DNA of 44,711 nt from Priapulus caudatus (taxonomy: Eukaryota > Priapulida > Priapulimorpha > Priapulimorphida > Priapulidae): contig NW_014578508.1 of assembly GCF_000485595.1 (NCBI RefSeq), forward strand, positions 24,707-69,417, written 5' to 3'. Both the position numbers and the translations under genes were made by a program. The notes under the pieces are model-generated. The model saw nothing but the letters and a program-made list of their open reading frames with translations. It did no database searches and had not been told where the DNA came from. Of this stretch, positions 9,098 through 21,268 are shown one piece after another (the stretch's first letter is position 1; every line of letters starts with the position of its first letter).

Positions 9098-10541
9098 CAG
9101 TTAACAACGTTTCATTTTCTCCCATCAGGAGGGGCCGTTTGAAGGAGATGCGGGTAGCGTCGGAAAAGGATCAGACGTTTACAAAACTCAAGAGCACAAT
9201 CATGACAGAATGGCCAGATGACAAATCACGGTTACCACCTACAATCACCCCGTTTGTCAACTACAGAGACGAACTTTCGGTGCAAGACGGTATCATACTT
9301 CGAGGTGAGAGAGTAGTTATCCCAAGGTCCATGCGGGCGGATATCAAACGCAAGGTACATGCTGGACACATGGGCATCAACTCCTGTCTACGGAGGGCAC
9401 GTGAGTTAGTTTTCTAGCCGGGAATATCGGCTGACATTCGCCAGCATGTTGAAGCATGCAATGTGTGTGCTACATTCAGTGACAGGCAAGGACCTGAAAC
9501 ATTGTTCATGCATAAAGTTCCAGGCCGTCCGTGGGAGAAGGTTGGCTCTGACCTGTTGTCCTTTGAGGGTAGAACATATATGGTCACGGTTGACTACTAC
9601 AGAAAGTTCTTTGAAATTGACTACCTCATTGTCACAGGCTCTGCGGCGGTCATAGACAAGCTAAAACATCATTTCGCCCGACATGGCATACCTGACACGG
9701 TTATCACTGACGGTGGACCTCAGTACAACTCGGAGAAGTTTAGAACATTCAGCACAAAATGGGGGTTTACACATGAAATGACAAGCCCAGGGAATAGCAA
9801 GGCCAATGGAGCTGCTGAGGCAGCGGTAAAGTCAGCGAAAAAACTCATGCGAAAATGGCAGGCATCTAGAGAGGACTCCTATCTCGGACTGCTCAACCTA
9901 AGAAACACACCAACGGAGAGTCTCCAGACTAGCCCGGCACAGAGACTTGTGGGCAGGAGGACTAAAACCATGTTGCCAACTACGCTAGACAAATTAAGAC
10001 CAACGAACCAGGATGCCGAGGTTACTAAAATGGACGACAAGCGAGCAACGCTGGCCCAGCGTAAGAATGAGTTCAGACATGATCTTCCACCATTGAAGGT
10101 CGGTGGCAACCGATTCAGACAGGGTTAAAAGAGTGGAAGCCCGCTACGTTCACTAAACAGCTCAAAAGCAGAACATATGAGGTGACGGCTAGCAACGGTA
10201 GAACGTATAAACGTAACAGACAGTTCTTGCGAGTTTCTAGAGCCAATGACGCTCTTGGAAATGAAAAGGTGACTCATGTGCCTACGGCTGTAGGTAAGCC
10301 CACAACTGGTGAGCTGGTAGTCCCGACTACGTCGAAGGAGCCGGCTGATGTTACGACACAGCTGGAGCGTCTGAGGGAGTCAAGGATCGAGGCAACCATG
10401 GGTGACATGGCTGACCAGACTGATGTGAGGCGCCATGTCAGTGAGCCAATCCGGCAAACCCCCCAGAAGAAGGGGGAAGATGACGTATACCGAACGAGGT
10501 CGGGGAGACCAGTGAAGCCTAGGATCATCTTCGATGTTTAA
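9098..10541 (+). pseudogene. integrase and C-terminal tail, Gypsy element 1
   Basis: Zinc-binding HHCC segment: His pair in HAGHMG near 9360, then a TAG at 9415-9417, then the Cys pair in CNVC near 9460. The catalytic core has Asp in GSDLL (~9545), Asp in ITDGGPQY (~9705) and Glu in KANGAAEAA (~9805). Another frameshift lies near 10110-10130 in the C-terminal domain. The tail is open to the TAA at 10539-10541 and carries a basic TRSGRPVK-like motif often seen at Gypsy polyprotein ends. There is no env-like frame between here and the 3' LTR. Confidence 0.88.
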
Positions 10542-10879
10542 CTTAATTGTTCTTGCATAGCATATCAGTGTGCTAGTTATATTCATTATTCATTGTTCAA
10601 GTTAAACATTTCGTGTGTGATTGAGTGTAAAGGTTGACAAGAGGCCAGTTTATGGCCAGTGTGGTGTGTTTGTAATTCATTATTGACAAGTTAGTGTTTC
10701 GGATTAAGAAATGTGTGAAGTTTGACAAGACATGTCGGTTTATTAGTTTGGCACTTTTAATGTTAAAATCATTCATTGTGAGAGGGAGATGTTCCGTAAA
10801 TACTGTTAAGTGTTAAGTGATACTTTATGAGTTATTATGCCAGTAGATGGCGCTACGCGTACATCCGGGATGTAAAGAG

Positions 10880-11245
10880 GGGTAATGCTATCCCCCGGGC
10901 GTGGAGGGAGGTGACCGCAACGTGGCAGCACTAGTGTTGGGATAGTGTTAGGATTAAGGTTAGGGTCAGGGTTAGGGTTAGGGTTAGGGTTAGGGTTAGG
11001 ATTAGGGTTAGGGTTAGGATTAGGGTTAGGGTTAAGGTTTTTGCATCATGATATTTGTCCCCACACCATAGATAAATTTTTGTGGATAACAATGCCTATA
11101 TATAGCGCGGCGAGAAATATCTATTTAGTGTGATGGTTAGTGTTGGCGGTGTTGGAGTGAGAGTTAACGTTAGGGTTAACGTTTTGAACGTCATCGTCAA
11201 CATTATCACGTGACCTCCCTCCACGCCCGGGGGATAGCAACACCC
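10880..11245. mobile_element. MULE-like MITE with 33-bp inverted ends and TTAGGG array
   Basis: Inverted ends at 10880-10912 and 11213-11245 match except for two positions (core GCTATCCCCCGGGCGTGG). The 9-bp direct repeat TGTAAAGAG at 10871-10879 and 11246-11254 is the target duplication, proven by the uninterrupted 5' LTR. A 9-bp duplication fits the Mutator (MULE) superfamily. The interior holds a TTAGGG-like array and no coding frame. Confidence 0.9.
10950..11037 (+). repeat. telomere-like TTAGGG array inside a MITE
   Basis: About fourteen TTAGGG or variant (TTAGGA, TTAAGG, TCAGGG) hexamers. The array lies wholly within the MITE, so it travelled with it and does not mark a chromosome end. 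Confidence 0.95.
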
Positions 11246-11356
11246 TGTAAAGAGGAGAAGCTTCCATGTTGTAGTTGAGATGAGTTGAATAAATCTACGC
11301 TACTTACAAAACTGTGTTGATGCATCATTTAGTAAGACACAACACGTAACACAATC

Positions 11357-13190
11357 TATCTATCTATCCTCATACCGAGTTGTGTTCTACGGCGTACTAC
11401 CAACTACGGAAATGAAATCTGTTTCAGTGTTAGCAGGTTATGTGACATTATCTATAAATATAATATAATTATTCTCTAGTCTATGCAATGTCTTTGATCA
11501 GTTACTTACTAACCTTTATTGTTACTAAGTTACTATAAGTTATAACCAGGAGCGTAGCTGACCCATGGCATTTTTCCTGTGAGGGGGTTGAAGCAAATAC
11601 AGTCTTTCGGTATACTGTATACGATCCGATTCTTGGATGTATAATTTAATAAACCACGCTTGACACAAGCCAACTATTGATCTAAGGCAACTTACCTTAG
11701 CCGAGCGATGATTATCATGAAATTATATAGCTCCAAGAAACGGTCTTGCTAGGGTCAGAAGACCGTATAGACAGACTGTATTATACAATCAGTCGCACAG
11801 TACCGCACAGCCTCGGCGGACTAGAGCCTAGACATACAGCAAACGTTTCAGCTCCACTTTGCTATCGACATTTCTTCCTCGCAGTCGTAGTTGTTCATAT
11901 AATACCTCCGAATTACTTCATACCGACTATTCATATACACAAAATTTGATTTCTTTCGCTTATGTACATCGTTTTGTGTTTATAAAACTAATTTTAATAT
12001 CAGAAACGAGAAATTTGCCATAGACCGCCATGCTGTGGTTTACAAGTTTACAACTGAGGTTTACATTAGCCTCCCGCACTGTGAGGGCGCTGTCATCGCT
12101 TGCTCTGGCGTCATTTGTTAAGGATACTCTCCACGTTGTGCATGAAATTTCATCGATTTTTCGTTTTCAACTTTATTCGATGGCTAACACTATGTGCCAC
12201 CTGTGTACATGTTCATTTCCCCATATAACGGTACATGTGAACTTTCAGAGCGGTTTTGCTTGCCCGCGTACATGTGTAGTAAGCAGCGGCTGACGTCATT
12301 ATGACGTCAGAGACATGATACAACCACGATATTAACTCCAGTATCATTCAGAGTCAACCATGCTACAGCTGTCATTACATGTATTCATGTACATTCATGT
12401 ACATCTGCTGCTAGTGATCCAACAAGTCTCCCACGCCCAAAATAGTTCTAACACCTCGCAACACACCTTACTGTAGTGCGGCGGTACACCGCGTGCGTTT
12501 GTTGACATATTAGCTTTGTGACGTCAGGATGAGCGGAGTTCGCGCGTTCTGCGATGGTAACCTCGTAATTTCTCAGAATTTCACAAGGTGCATGGAATAT
12601 TTTACCAATTTAGTGGTGTCAGTTAGTCATGGATATGTCGCAGTAAGTACTAACAATAGATATATCACATACGTTCACCCATTTTGCACACAGGCGGTCA
12701 CTCATTGTGAAAAATAGAAAAACGCTTATTTCTAGTGATTACAACTCGGATTAATTTAATTTTACACTCGTTTTAATGGTAACATATTGTGGTAAAGAAG
12801 TGCGTCAGGGATTGTTATTAAGTGCCGTACTTTATTAGTTATGCCTCTTTATTCGCTAAAATTTTCTATTTTAACACACAACTTGATTTTTAAGCAGTTT
12901 TTTTTTAAAGTTTTCTCGGTAAATATGAAAATTAAAGAAAAATCCTGACGCACTATTTTGGTCGATATTGTGCTTAACATGTGGCAAAAATTTTGTATTC
13001 TCACTCTTTCTGGTAGTTGAGAAATATCTAAAAATACCATTTACATAAAAATTCAAAATTTGTGTGGTAACATAATTAGGTGCTGGAAATTTTTGGCTTG
13101 AGCATAGAGATATATCTCTTTCTATAAATAAAACGATTGATTCGATTCATTCACCAATAAACGTTTAATCTTCACTAGAGCAATACCCGT
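11357..13190. other. gene-poor stretch
   Basis: TCTA microsatellite at 11353-11367. The rest is AT-rich with scattered small palindromes such as TGACGTCATTATGACGTCA near 12292 and repeated ACATTCATGTAC near 12380. Open frames at 12030-12293 and 12529-12717 lack any domain, repeats of known genes or splice context. No gene supported. Confidence 0.6.
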
Positions 13191-13250
13191 GCACAACGTA
13201 CAGTATCCTTAAGTACAGGGAGATGGGCCACTGATCTCTATAATATAATC

Positions 13251-13580
13251 TGGATAGCGCTTGGCCTATCCGCGCTTAACAAAAAAGTGACGCCACAGCG
13301 CCATCTTCCAACCACTCCCAAAAGCTAAATCTGCCGGTCTGTGCCCCACAACATTTCAAATGAAAAATAAGAAAACGCGACTTATTCTATTATTCAAATT
13401 AGCATGAAAAAAAACTTTGATCCATACTTAAGAGATTATATAAATATGGATATGTATATAGATACATGTATGCAGCTAAAGGAAAGAGAATTACACGATA
13501 TAATAATTTTTCACGTGACGTCACGAGTCACGTGCTAGCTAGTCGCAGCCTATTCTACCAATTATAATAATTCTTGTTAT
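13251..13580 (+). repeat. dispersed repeat family R1, copy 1
   Basis: About 330 bp closely matching 22343-22684 and, in reverse, 31300-31454. Landmarks shared by all three are CCGGTCTGTGCCCCACAAC and the following TTTCAAATGAAAAATAAG. Copies 1 and 2 also share the CACGTGAC...GTCACGTG palindrome near the right end. Copy 1 differs by scattered substitutions. No coding frame; class unknown. Confidence 0.88.
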
Positions 13581-13639
13581 GTTTATTCGTATGAAAACAA
13601 ACTGATGAATGAACACAACTTGATTGAACTACATGAAAG

Positions 13640-14080
13640 ATTAAATATATATATTTATAAGGCATATAGGTAAATCTTGCATATAGGTATAGCATATAGC
13701 ATATAGCATACATAGGCCTACATATAGCATATATGATAGATGAAAGACTATATATATATATTTATAACTTATTTAGTTATTAGTCTTATAAATATAACTA
13801 AGGGCCAAGGCATATAATATTTATAATAGCCATTATTATAGGTAAATATAACCCGACCAGGCTGTGTGACTAACGTCAATATACGTATTTTAACCCTAGC
13901 AATACCGTTTCTTAGAGCTAAGGTAAATATAGCATATACTATTACTAGTATAGCATATAGCATGCATAGGCCTACATAATATAGCATATATTATGATATA
14001 GCATAAATATATATATGACATAGTAATTAGCATATACTATATAGCATATATATACTAGCGTATAGCATATACCCAGACAG
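13640..14080. repeat. AT-rich CATATAG tandem-repeat region
   Basis: Irregular array of ATATAGC/CATATAG units, densest at 13660-13740 and 13920-14075, with CATAGGCCTACATA repeated in both parts. Open frames across it are repeat translations. Confidence 0.8.
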
Positions 14081-14138
14081 CACAACAGCATCAGGCCAAT
14101 ATTGGGCCAATATCGGTTAATCTTCGCACTAATATCTG

Positions 14139-14260
14139 CCCGATTGGTTGCCAATATTGGCCCGATTGGTTGCCAATATTGGCCCGATTGGTTGCCAAAA
14201 ATTGGCCCGATTGGTTGCCAATATTATATTCGCCCGACATTGCCAATATCAGCCCGACCC
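14139..14260 (+). repeat. 22-23-bp tandem repeat (GGCCCGATTGGTTGCCAATA)
   Basis: Four good units and one or two decayed ones; one carries an AAAA expansion. Preceded by the palindromic TATTGGGCCAATA at 14099. Non-coding. Confidence 0.9.
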
Positions 14261-14572
14261 CCGGCTTGCACCTTGGCTTTAACTTTCCTTGAATGTCAGT
14301 GTGGGCTGGGCATATTTGAATGAAAAAGATTGTACAATTACTCTGGTTTCAATAAAAATTTATTAAAAAGTTGAAAATGCATAACAAAACAAGAAAATAT
14401 ATTTCATTTGCTCAGTGTGGCTAGCAGTAGCAAGTAGTTCAATAAGATATATGCCATTGATCCACCAAAATCTTGATATTTTATTGAACTACCCAGTAGA
14501 AAATGAAATCCATACAAAATATATGCAATTTAGTATTACAGTTGGCGCAGTTTGTGGCCCTGGGTAGTTCAA

Positions 14573-14675
14573 AAAAATATCACCGACCGCGAAATTAAAT
14601 ACACCGCGAAATTGTTCTTCAAGTCTGAATTCGCGAAAATATCTGTACGCAAAAAATATGGTGTATACAGTATGT
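14573..14675 (+). repeat. fragment of the TTCGCGA-type MITE
   Basis: ACCGACCGCGAAATTAA, GCGAAAATATCTGTACGC and GGTGTATACAGTA recur in the better-preserved copy at 39329-39544. This copy keeps only the right half. Confidence 0.75.
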
Positions 14676-15957
14676 TCCCCCTTGCGTGATCCCCGTTAAT
14701 TGTGTAATGCCGCAATAACCCCTCCGGTCGTTCTAAGATTCGATCACTGGATTGTGACTTCGACTGAACTGCCACGTCGTGTGTGGTGCGAACGAGGAAG
14801 ACATAGATTCGACAACGGAGATGAATTACTTTATGCATCAGCCATCCAATCAACGCGTTTAATCAAAGAAGAAACATCAGACTAAGTACACTTATATAGG
14901 TGCGCGGATCGGCTCTATAATATAGGTGGACTCATGACACAATAGAACGTGACACAGTAAGGATCCGGCTCAAGGCACGGGCGATCGAGATGAGTCGCGA
15001 GGAAAACCAAGCAAAATCGTGAAGGAAATCCATTGAAATCTTAACTAACGTCGCAACTAAAATCCGCCAAAACCTTAGCTAAAGTCACGCTGCATCTTGA
15101 AATCCATTTGAAACCTCGTTAAGAAGCTGGGAACGTTGAGTGCGCGTAGGCCTGGTTGCTAAAGGGCCCCGAGACGGGTTCTGGGACTATTGCTCCGTGA
15201 TGTCGAGCGGAACGACATCATCAGGAGCCTGCGGTTGACCTTCAGCCGGTCACCGTCGTCCGCGTGGAAATCGGACGACGGGATGCTCGCGTAGTCGCAC
15301 AGTGAGGTATTCCAGCACGCAACACGAAGCCAAAAATTACAATTGTGGCGCTATATTCAGAGCAAACACTTCTCAGCTGTCAGTTATTTTGCAGTCAAAA
15401 CCAAGACAAGAAGGTCCACATGGAGTCATTTTAAATTGCAAATCTTTGATGGTGTTGTAACAAATCAGAATGGTATATTTGCATTTGGCGGAGATGAAAA
15501 GAAAATACGGTATAGACAGTGTAAATGACATTGAAATCAGAAATTTCAGCCAGAGGTGATGACTCACATTATTTTCATTTTGCATAATAGTGCTGCTAAA
15601 AAAACATATACAGGACTTGCCGCTAGCAAATCCTAGCATAGCGTCACATACTATGTACATTGGGCATACGTGATAAAATACTTTGAGAACTTCCATTGTG
15701 ATAACGTTCGCAATACTATTTGCTTGGCGCGACGCTATTGTTGATTTATGTTATTGCATTTGAATGCATTGTTATTCGAATTCAATTTACGACCTACTGC
15801 TGGCATCGTTTTCCTGAGTCATCGACAGGTGCACGACCGAGCGTTGTTATCAGTCGACGGACCACACATGGAGCGATCCACGATTTTTTATTCACTTTCA
15901 TAGTTTGCCGCAAGTAGATTGGCAAGAGTCATGGTGATGCATAAAACTATTATGACT
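14676..15957. other. gene-poor stretch
   Basis: Nothing firmly recognised. A GC-richer block at about 15130-15330 has a minus-strand reading without stops for ~45 codons but no splice signals or motif I know. Small open frames on both strands at 15343-15917 have no domain. Confidence 0.5.
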
Positions 15958-16747
15958 GTTGTTATGGGGGCACTATGCTTCTCTACTAGTGTCTCTTTGG
16001 GCGAAAGATATAGTGCTCGCTACCGCTCGCGGCACTATATCGATGCACTAATTAGTGTAAGTTGAGGCGTGACACCCTATCTATGGCGTATCGAGGTGGG
16101 GCTGTCACATAAACTACGAGTACTGGCTGCTGGCGGTCGTGATGCAAGCCTCGCCTTGTTTACAGCACTGATGCACTGTTTACTCAGTTGCCCGTTACTG
16201 TACATCGCGCGATCTTTTGCGGTTGTGAAGTAATGAACGCATGGTGCACACATATACTGCAATAGCTTATCGCATAGCACACATTATTCTCAAATTACTA
16301 ACTGTCGTACGCGCGGAAACGCAGGAACGCTTAGGGAGTCGCGCCTTACGACAAGTCTATTTTACTTACAGTACCAAAGTTTTAATGTTTTCTTACTCTT
16401 TTCACATTTTATTAGCCGCAATTTCTTGTAAATGCCGTCAAATGCTCATTCGCTCCAAACACACTTCTGGCTTGCGAACGCTAGCTGGCTGACCACTGAC
16501 AATTGAAATTATATATGGACATATATTTGAAACGCTCAAGTGCCTGGTGCCTTGGCTGTCGTGCTGCTGGTTCGGCCACACAATAACAACAAAATTACAA
16601 TACACGGATGTAGCCTGTACTTGCGCTAGCGTTTGAAATGTCATTTTTTCTTAATTAATTTCCAAACTATTTAACATTATTAAATGCATTTACATAGCAG
16701 TATTTCAAACTACAATATACGTGTAGTTACATTACAATAATATGTAA
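15958..16747 (+). repeat. dispersed repeat family R2, copy 1
   Basis: About 790 bp matching 21052-21862. It begins GGGGGCACTATGC, runs through AGTACCAAAGTTTTAATGTT, and ends TGTAGTTACATTACA. It lacks the inner half of the foldback present in copy 2. No intact frame or recognised domain. Confidence 0.85.
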
Positions 16748-18780
16748 ACGGCACACGTTACGAAATGCGAACGCGAAAAGATTTACGTAAGTACCGGACA
16801 CCGGCAAGTTGCCAGCCGGGCGAGTGCGGCGGGAGGGGCGGGATTGGGAGTTATCATGGACATCACGTAACGCCAGTTCGGGTGGAGACACAGGCAGCCA
16901 GAACAGGAAACAAAGGAAGTGGCGGGTACGCTCCAATTAGACCTAATAGCGACGAGGTCGCACGCGGCGACGTTGCGGCAGCATAAATAAGGCCCGATTC
17001 AACAAGAGTAAGATTATATGCTAGGCGCGTGCTTGGACAGCCGTATGCACGATGTCTGCAATCAAGACTCCTCTGACGAGATGGGATGATAGCGTATACT
17101 ATGGTTTTTCTTTGTATGTTAGTTGATTGTTAATAGAACTGTTTAGCATTGTTGTTAGAGTAATTGTTATGAATTTGGACGGCGACAGATGGTTAATAAT
17201 TATAGTTATGGGCGTTAGTTGGCAGTAGATGTGTCGCGGAAGATGATTTAAGCGAGACGTACGGGTAAGACGTTGAGATCAGGCGATTGTAGGGCAAGCG
17301 CTGGGTAGTCACTTAGTAATAACATGACGAATCGACAACGAGCTGGGGTGTTGGATTGAATGTGTTCGGGTGATGGGGATATTGATTAATACAATGATTA
17401 TGCGTGTGTGTATCAGTATAAATTACACTGTGTTGCGTTGAATAGTATCACGGACTCGTGCTAGTCATTCGACATAGTCGAATTGCAGCCCTTGGTGTTA
17501 ATCGCATGGCCATTGATCGTCCGTGCGTCACGTACGTGCGTCGTCGAGCGTTCCGGTCCGTCGGCTCAACAGTTGGGCCCACAAGATCTTAAACCGCCTC
17601 TTGACGTACGCGTCCGATATTACGGCCGACGTGGGGGGTAATCGAAAACGAGTTGGGATGTCGAATGCCAGTGGGCGTCAAGGTCAAGGTCAAGAGGCTG
17701 TAAAAGAAGTGGGAACATTCACTCCTTAACTTAGGTATAGGGAGGGAAATGCGTAATAATTGCAGCGCACAATCTAATACGCGCTCGACCTTAGGCTCTG
17801 TGATAGTCGTTGTGTATAGCCGTCATAGGTATGAAAAGCCATCACTGTGCGGAAATTCGGGCATCGGGTCACAGGTCAAATGGTCAATGGGCACAGGGCA
17901 GATGTTTAGACATGTTTCTCGGAGGCACATGGTCTGACGGAAATGCGATTGAAACTTTTTTTGTTTCAGACCGATGACTAGCATTTTTATGCGCTTTTAT
18001 GAAAGCGACTGATGAATAGATATTGCTTTCCACTGCACATGCGAAGATGTAGAGTGTCGGATAATCCTTTTGACCTCAAGAGGAGGCGTTAAACAGTATG
18101 ATTTGTGACTGTTAACAAATGGACCTGAACTGCTTTTGCCTTATTATTAGGCCATACATGTGTCAATGTGAGTGCTACAGGTTGCTCACAGTTTAGATTG
18201 CAAAGGCAAAATGTTGTTTGAACAAGGTTTTACGCTCCTTAAATCATATCATTTTCGTAAAGCGCTCTGGTCTAGTAGCACCTGCCCCTGGTCGCCTGAA
18301 GCCTCTGAATGTATGAATCATGGTGAACGCTTCGCCATGAGCAAAACACTCGCGGCACGCTTCTAACTCAAATTGTCTTGCCTGCCCCGAACCTGCATAT
18401 GCACGTGTTAACTCACAGCCTGAGCGAAATTATCGACTGGCCTGATCTATAACTTACTGGCATTTTAGTCTGTACCTACTGTATTATTTTCACATGGAAT
18501 GAGGGAGATGCCTATCTTTTTTGATTACTTGATTACACTTGCACGCGCCATTCTCGCCGGCAACTATAGGCATAGTTTAAATTAGGATTTATATTTCTCA
18601 TGTAACTTTTGCTTAACTGAATATGAATAAATACTAGCTTACCATATTAACTATTTATATTTTACTTTTCATCTGAATTTCGTTAACATAATATAAATGT
18701 AAAAAAGAAATAATAAGGCCGTGCGTATCCATTTACCAGTTCATGCGAACATAAGCTGTTACCATAGAAATATTAGGTGG
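16748..18780. other. gene-poor stretch
   Basis: No supported gene. Open frames are short, share no motif, and have no consistent splice context. The segment 17520-17700 is CpG-containing with ACGTACGTGCGTCGTCG repeats. Confidence 0.5.
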
Positions 18781-20937
18781 CGCGGGGCAGGCGCGGGCGG
18801 GCGGGGGCGGAATTGGGGGGCAGTAGAAAGGATTCAATCGCTGAGCCAAAGAGAGTAATTAATTAAATTTTTTTATATAATTAAGAGAGAGGAGAGAGAA
18901 AGATCTGAAGATAAAGATCCGAGATGAGACGGCAAGCCCCGTCGGGAGGGGTGTGGCAGGCCTCGGGGTAGGAGGAGTAGTTAAATTGAGGACGGGGGAC
19001 AGGAAACGGTGATACGTGTGTACGCGGCGGGAAAACGCGGGGGTACAATTAGCGTGGTGCCGAGATGGGTGCGCATGTGCAGGGATGCGTGGAGGTGGGA
19101 GGCAGGGGAGGCGAGGGTCGAAGGCAGGAGATGGGAATGGGAGGTAAGGGTGGAAGTGAGAGAGCAAGGAGGAGTGAATGTGGGAGGGCATGGCTGAGGG
19201 AGGAGGAAGCGGGGGGACGGCAGTGCGCGAGGAGGTGTGCGGAGAAGGACTCCCCGCCCCTCTAATTATACTTGCGAGATCCATGCTCATCTGTTGAAAT
19301 GCTTTAATAGCATAGATATAATGAGATAGCTGTGAAATCTATGACACAAATTCGAATTGTGAAGGCAGAAAGCATCATTTAATACACATAAACCAAAATC
19401 GCATATGCGGGGCGACGATAGTGGAGCGGGTGTTGCCTAACAATGATGTGTACGCAACTGCGTATCTTGGCATATCTGCGCGGTGAACAATGTTTTCACT
19501 ACGCCGCGACTGAAATTGTACGCTTCATGAACCGCTATAGCAACAGCCCCAGATGAGCCCCAGACGCTCTCGCCGGCTCTTGTTTTTTATCTCGAGCCGG
19601 GATTTCCCTCGACGGGGTACTAAAACGAGATACGATTACACGCCGTCACGCGTTAGGGCTAAATAAAGTAGCACAGAGATGCAAATAAAATGATTTGCCG
19701 GCAGTGACCAGGATACTAAAATTTCAGATCACGGTGTATTACGTTACGCAACAGCATGGAGTGATCTAATGCGGATTGTTTTTCCTAGCAGTTAATGCAC
19801 ATTCCGTTTCAGAAACGCAGGGCCATGGTACGGCTGGTAAGGGATTTGAGGTAAGCTGGTTTTGGAGGGCGGGGGACTCTAGGAGCGTCTGGGGGCGTAC
19901 CTTATGGCCGCAAGGGATAAAATATGGCCGAATATTGTTCAGATTATGGGACAATTGCGCTTAGTCCGGTGGTAAGCGGAGATAAAAGAATTGATGAATG
20001 AAAACTTCAGACGGGCATACGACGAGACAATGACGGCAAATTTTACGGGAGGGATTGCGAAGGTAGGGATAGCTTCATGAAATTTAAGGGAATATTGAGA
20101 GCGCAGTTTAGAGCCGAGATAGGCGCTTCGGCTTGGGGGCAAATGCAGATTAGAAAGCAGGTGCTCTTAGGATGATCACGGCAGGTCGCATTACGATTTT
20201 ATTGCACTCCGACAAACAAGGGAGTTGGCGGCGTGGAGGTAGGGGGCGACAAGAGCTAATAGAACTGATGAGGAGGAGATTCGGGTGATCAGTTTCGAAC
20301 GAGATAGCTGCGAAGGACTAGATTGAAAGAATCATGCAGAGGGCCGGGGACGAGACGTCAGGGCGGTAATCGAGGACGCATTCTGCAGGTATATTAGTAC
20401 GGGCCTTACCCCAGGAGAGAAAGGACACGCACGGCGGATGCAGGCAACTTTAGTGGAATCATGTATATGAGGGCATTTGGGCTAAGAGTGCGATTAGGAA
20501 GGGGGAACTATAGCGCAGAGAACGCCCATTACCCTAAAACAGGCGGCAGCAAAGTACGCCTGAGAGGAGAGATATTACTAGATCAGAGTAGGGTACGCTG
20601 AGTGGCAAAAGAGGTCCAATGGAGGTAAATAGCGCCCAGCCGAAGGGAATGGAGGGAAGGTCGTTAAAGTACGAGAGAGAGAGAGAGAGGAGAGAGCGAG
20701 AGAGCCGACGAGAGATTGGGGGGAGAGAACATAGTATTACGAAGAGTACGGAGACGAGGAGAGACGGAGAGAGAGAGCGGTAGAGCGAGAGCGAAAAAGA
20801 GGGGAGGAGAGAGCAGGAGAGAGGATGACCGGTGGATGATGAGAGAGGAAGAGAGAGAGAGAGAGAGATGAGAAGCGCGGCGAGAGCGAGAGAAGAGCGG
20901 AGAGCGAGCGATGTGGGGCGAGAGGGGAGTAGAAGAT
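18781..20937. repeat. G/A-rich stretch ending in GA low complexity at a gap
   Basis: The plus strand is strongly purine-biased from about 18781, becoming GAGAGAG repeats at 20670-20937 before the N run. Minus-strand open frames in the first part are Pro/Ser-rich translations of this bias. No gene supported. Confidence 0.7.
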
Positions 20938-20962
20938 NNNNNNNNNNNNNNNNNNNNNNNNN
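20938..20962. other. assembly gap (25 N)
   Basis: Run of N between a GA-rich low-complexity tract and a palindromic repeat, both difficult to assemble. Confidence 0.99.
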
Positions 20963-21268
20963 ATAGGGTGTATGCTCAACTTACACTAATAGTGCATTGT
21001 TCTTCCCACTAACAGTTTCTGCATGCATATGACTATTTATATATTAATGTTTGTTGTTGGGGGCACTATGCTCTCATAGTGTTGCTTTGGGAAGGAATAG
21101 TGCCCTCGCTACCGCTCAGGTACTATACCTTCTCTCAGCAACACTATGAGAGCATATAGTGCCCCCAACAACAGGCATTAATATATAAATAGTCATATGC
21201 ATGCAGAAACTGTCAGTGGGAAGAACAATGCACTATTAGTGTAAGTTGAGCGTACACCCTATCATGGC
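20963..21268. repeat. foldback at the start of repeat R2 copy 2
   Basis: About 125-bp arms at 20963-21085 and 21142-21268 are near-complements (for example GCATGCATATGACTATTTAT on the left and its complement on the right). The loop carries AATAGTGCC and GGTACTATACC. It starts directly at the assembly gap. Confidence 0.85.

Larger units (their letters stand above)
6043..10789 (+). mobile_element. Ty3/Gypsy LTR retrotransposon, 5' LTR plus internal region (full element to 11351)
   Basis: Complete but inactive element. It starts with a TG...CA LTR and ends with a matching LTR at 10790-11351; the target duplication CAATC is at 6038-6042 and 11352-11356. The order gag, protease, reverse transcriptase, RNase H, integrase is the Ty3/Gypsy order. 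The polymerase resembles the K02A2.6/Mag-type group common in invertebrates (from memory of family motifs, not a search). A purine tract GAGAGGGAGA lies just before the 3' LTR. The two LTRs differ at about six of 187 positions by eye, so insertion is not recent. At least nine frame-breaking changes are described in the parts. Confidence 0.93.
10790..11351 (+). repeat. 3' LTR of Gypsy element 1, split by a MITE
   Basis: LTR halves at 10790-10879 and 11246-11351, interrupted by the MITE at 10880-11245 with its 9-bp duplication. It ends CACGTAACA, followed by the element's CAATC target duplication. Confidence 0.92.

Noticed and set aside
9098-10789. Possible env gene making element 1 an infectious-type Gypsy
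   Set aside because: After the integrase tail ends at 10541 only about 250 bases remain before the 3' LTR, without an open frame.
10950-11037. TTAGGG array as a real telomere or subtelomere
   Set aside because: It lies inside a MITE with inverted ends and a target duplication, with ordinary sequence on both sides.
12030-12293. 87-codon open frame
   Set aside because: No domain, no splice or promoter context, amino-acid content typical of random AT-rich DNA.
14139-14260. Regular 22-bp repeats as a CRISPR-like array
   Set aside because: Units are directly adjacent without unique spacers, in an animal genome; simple tandem repeat.
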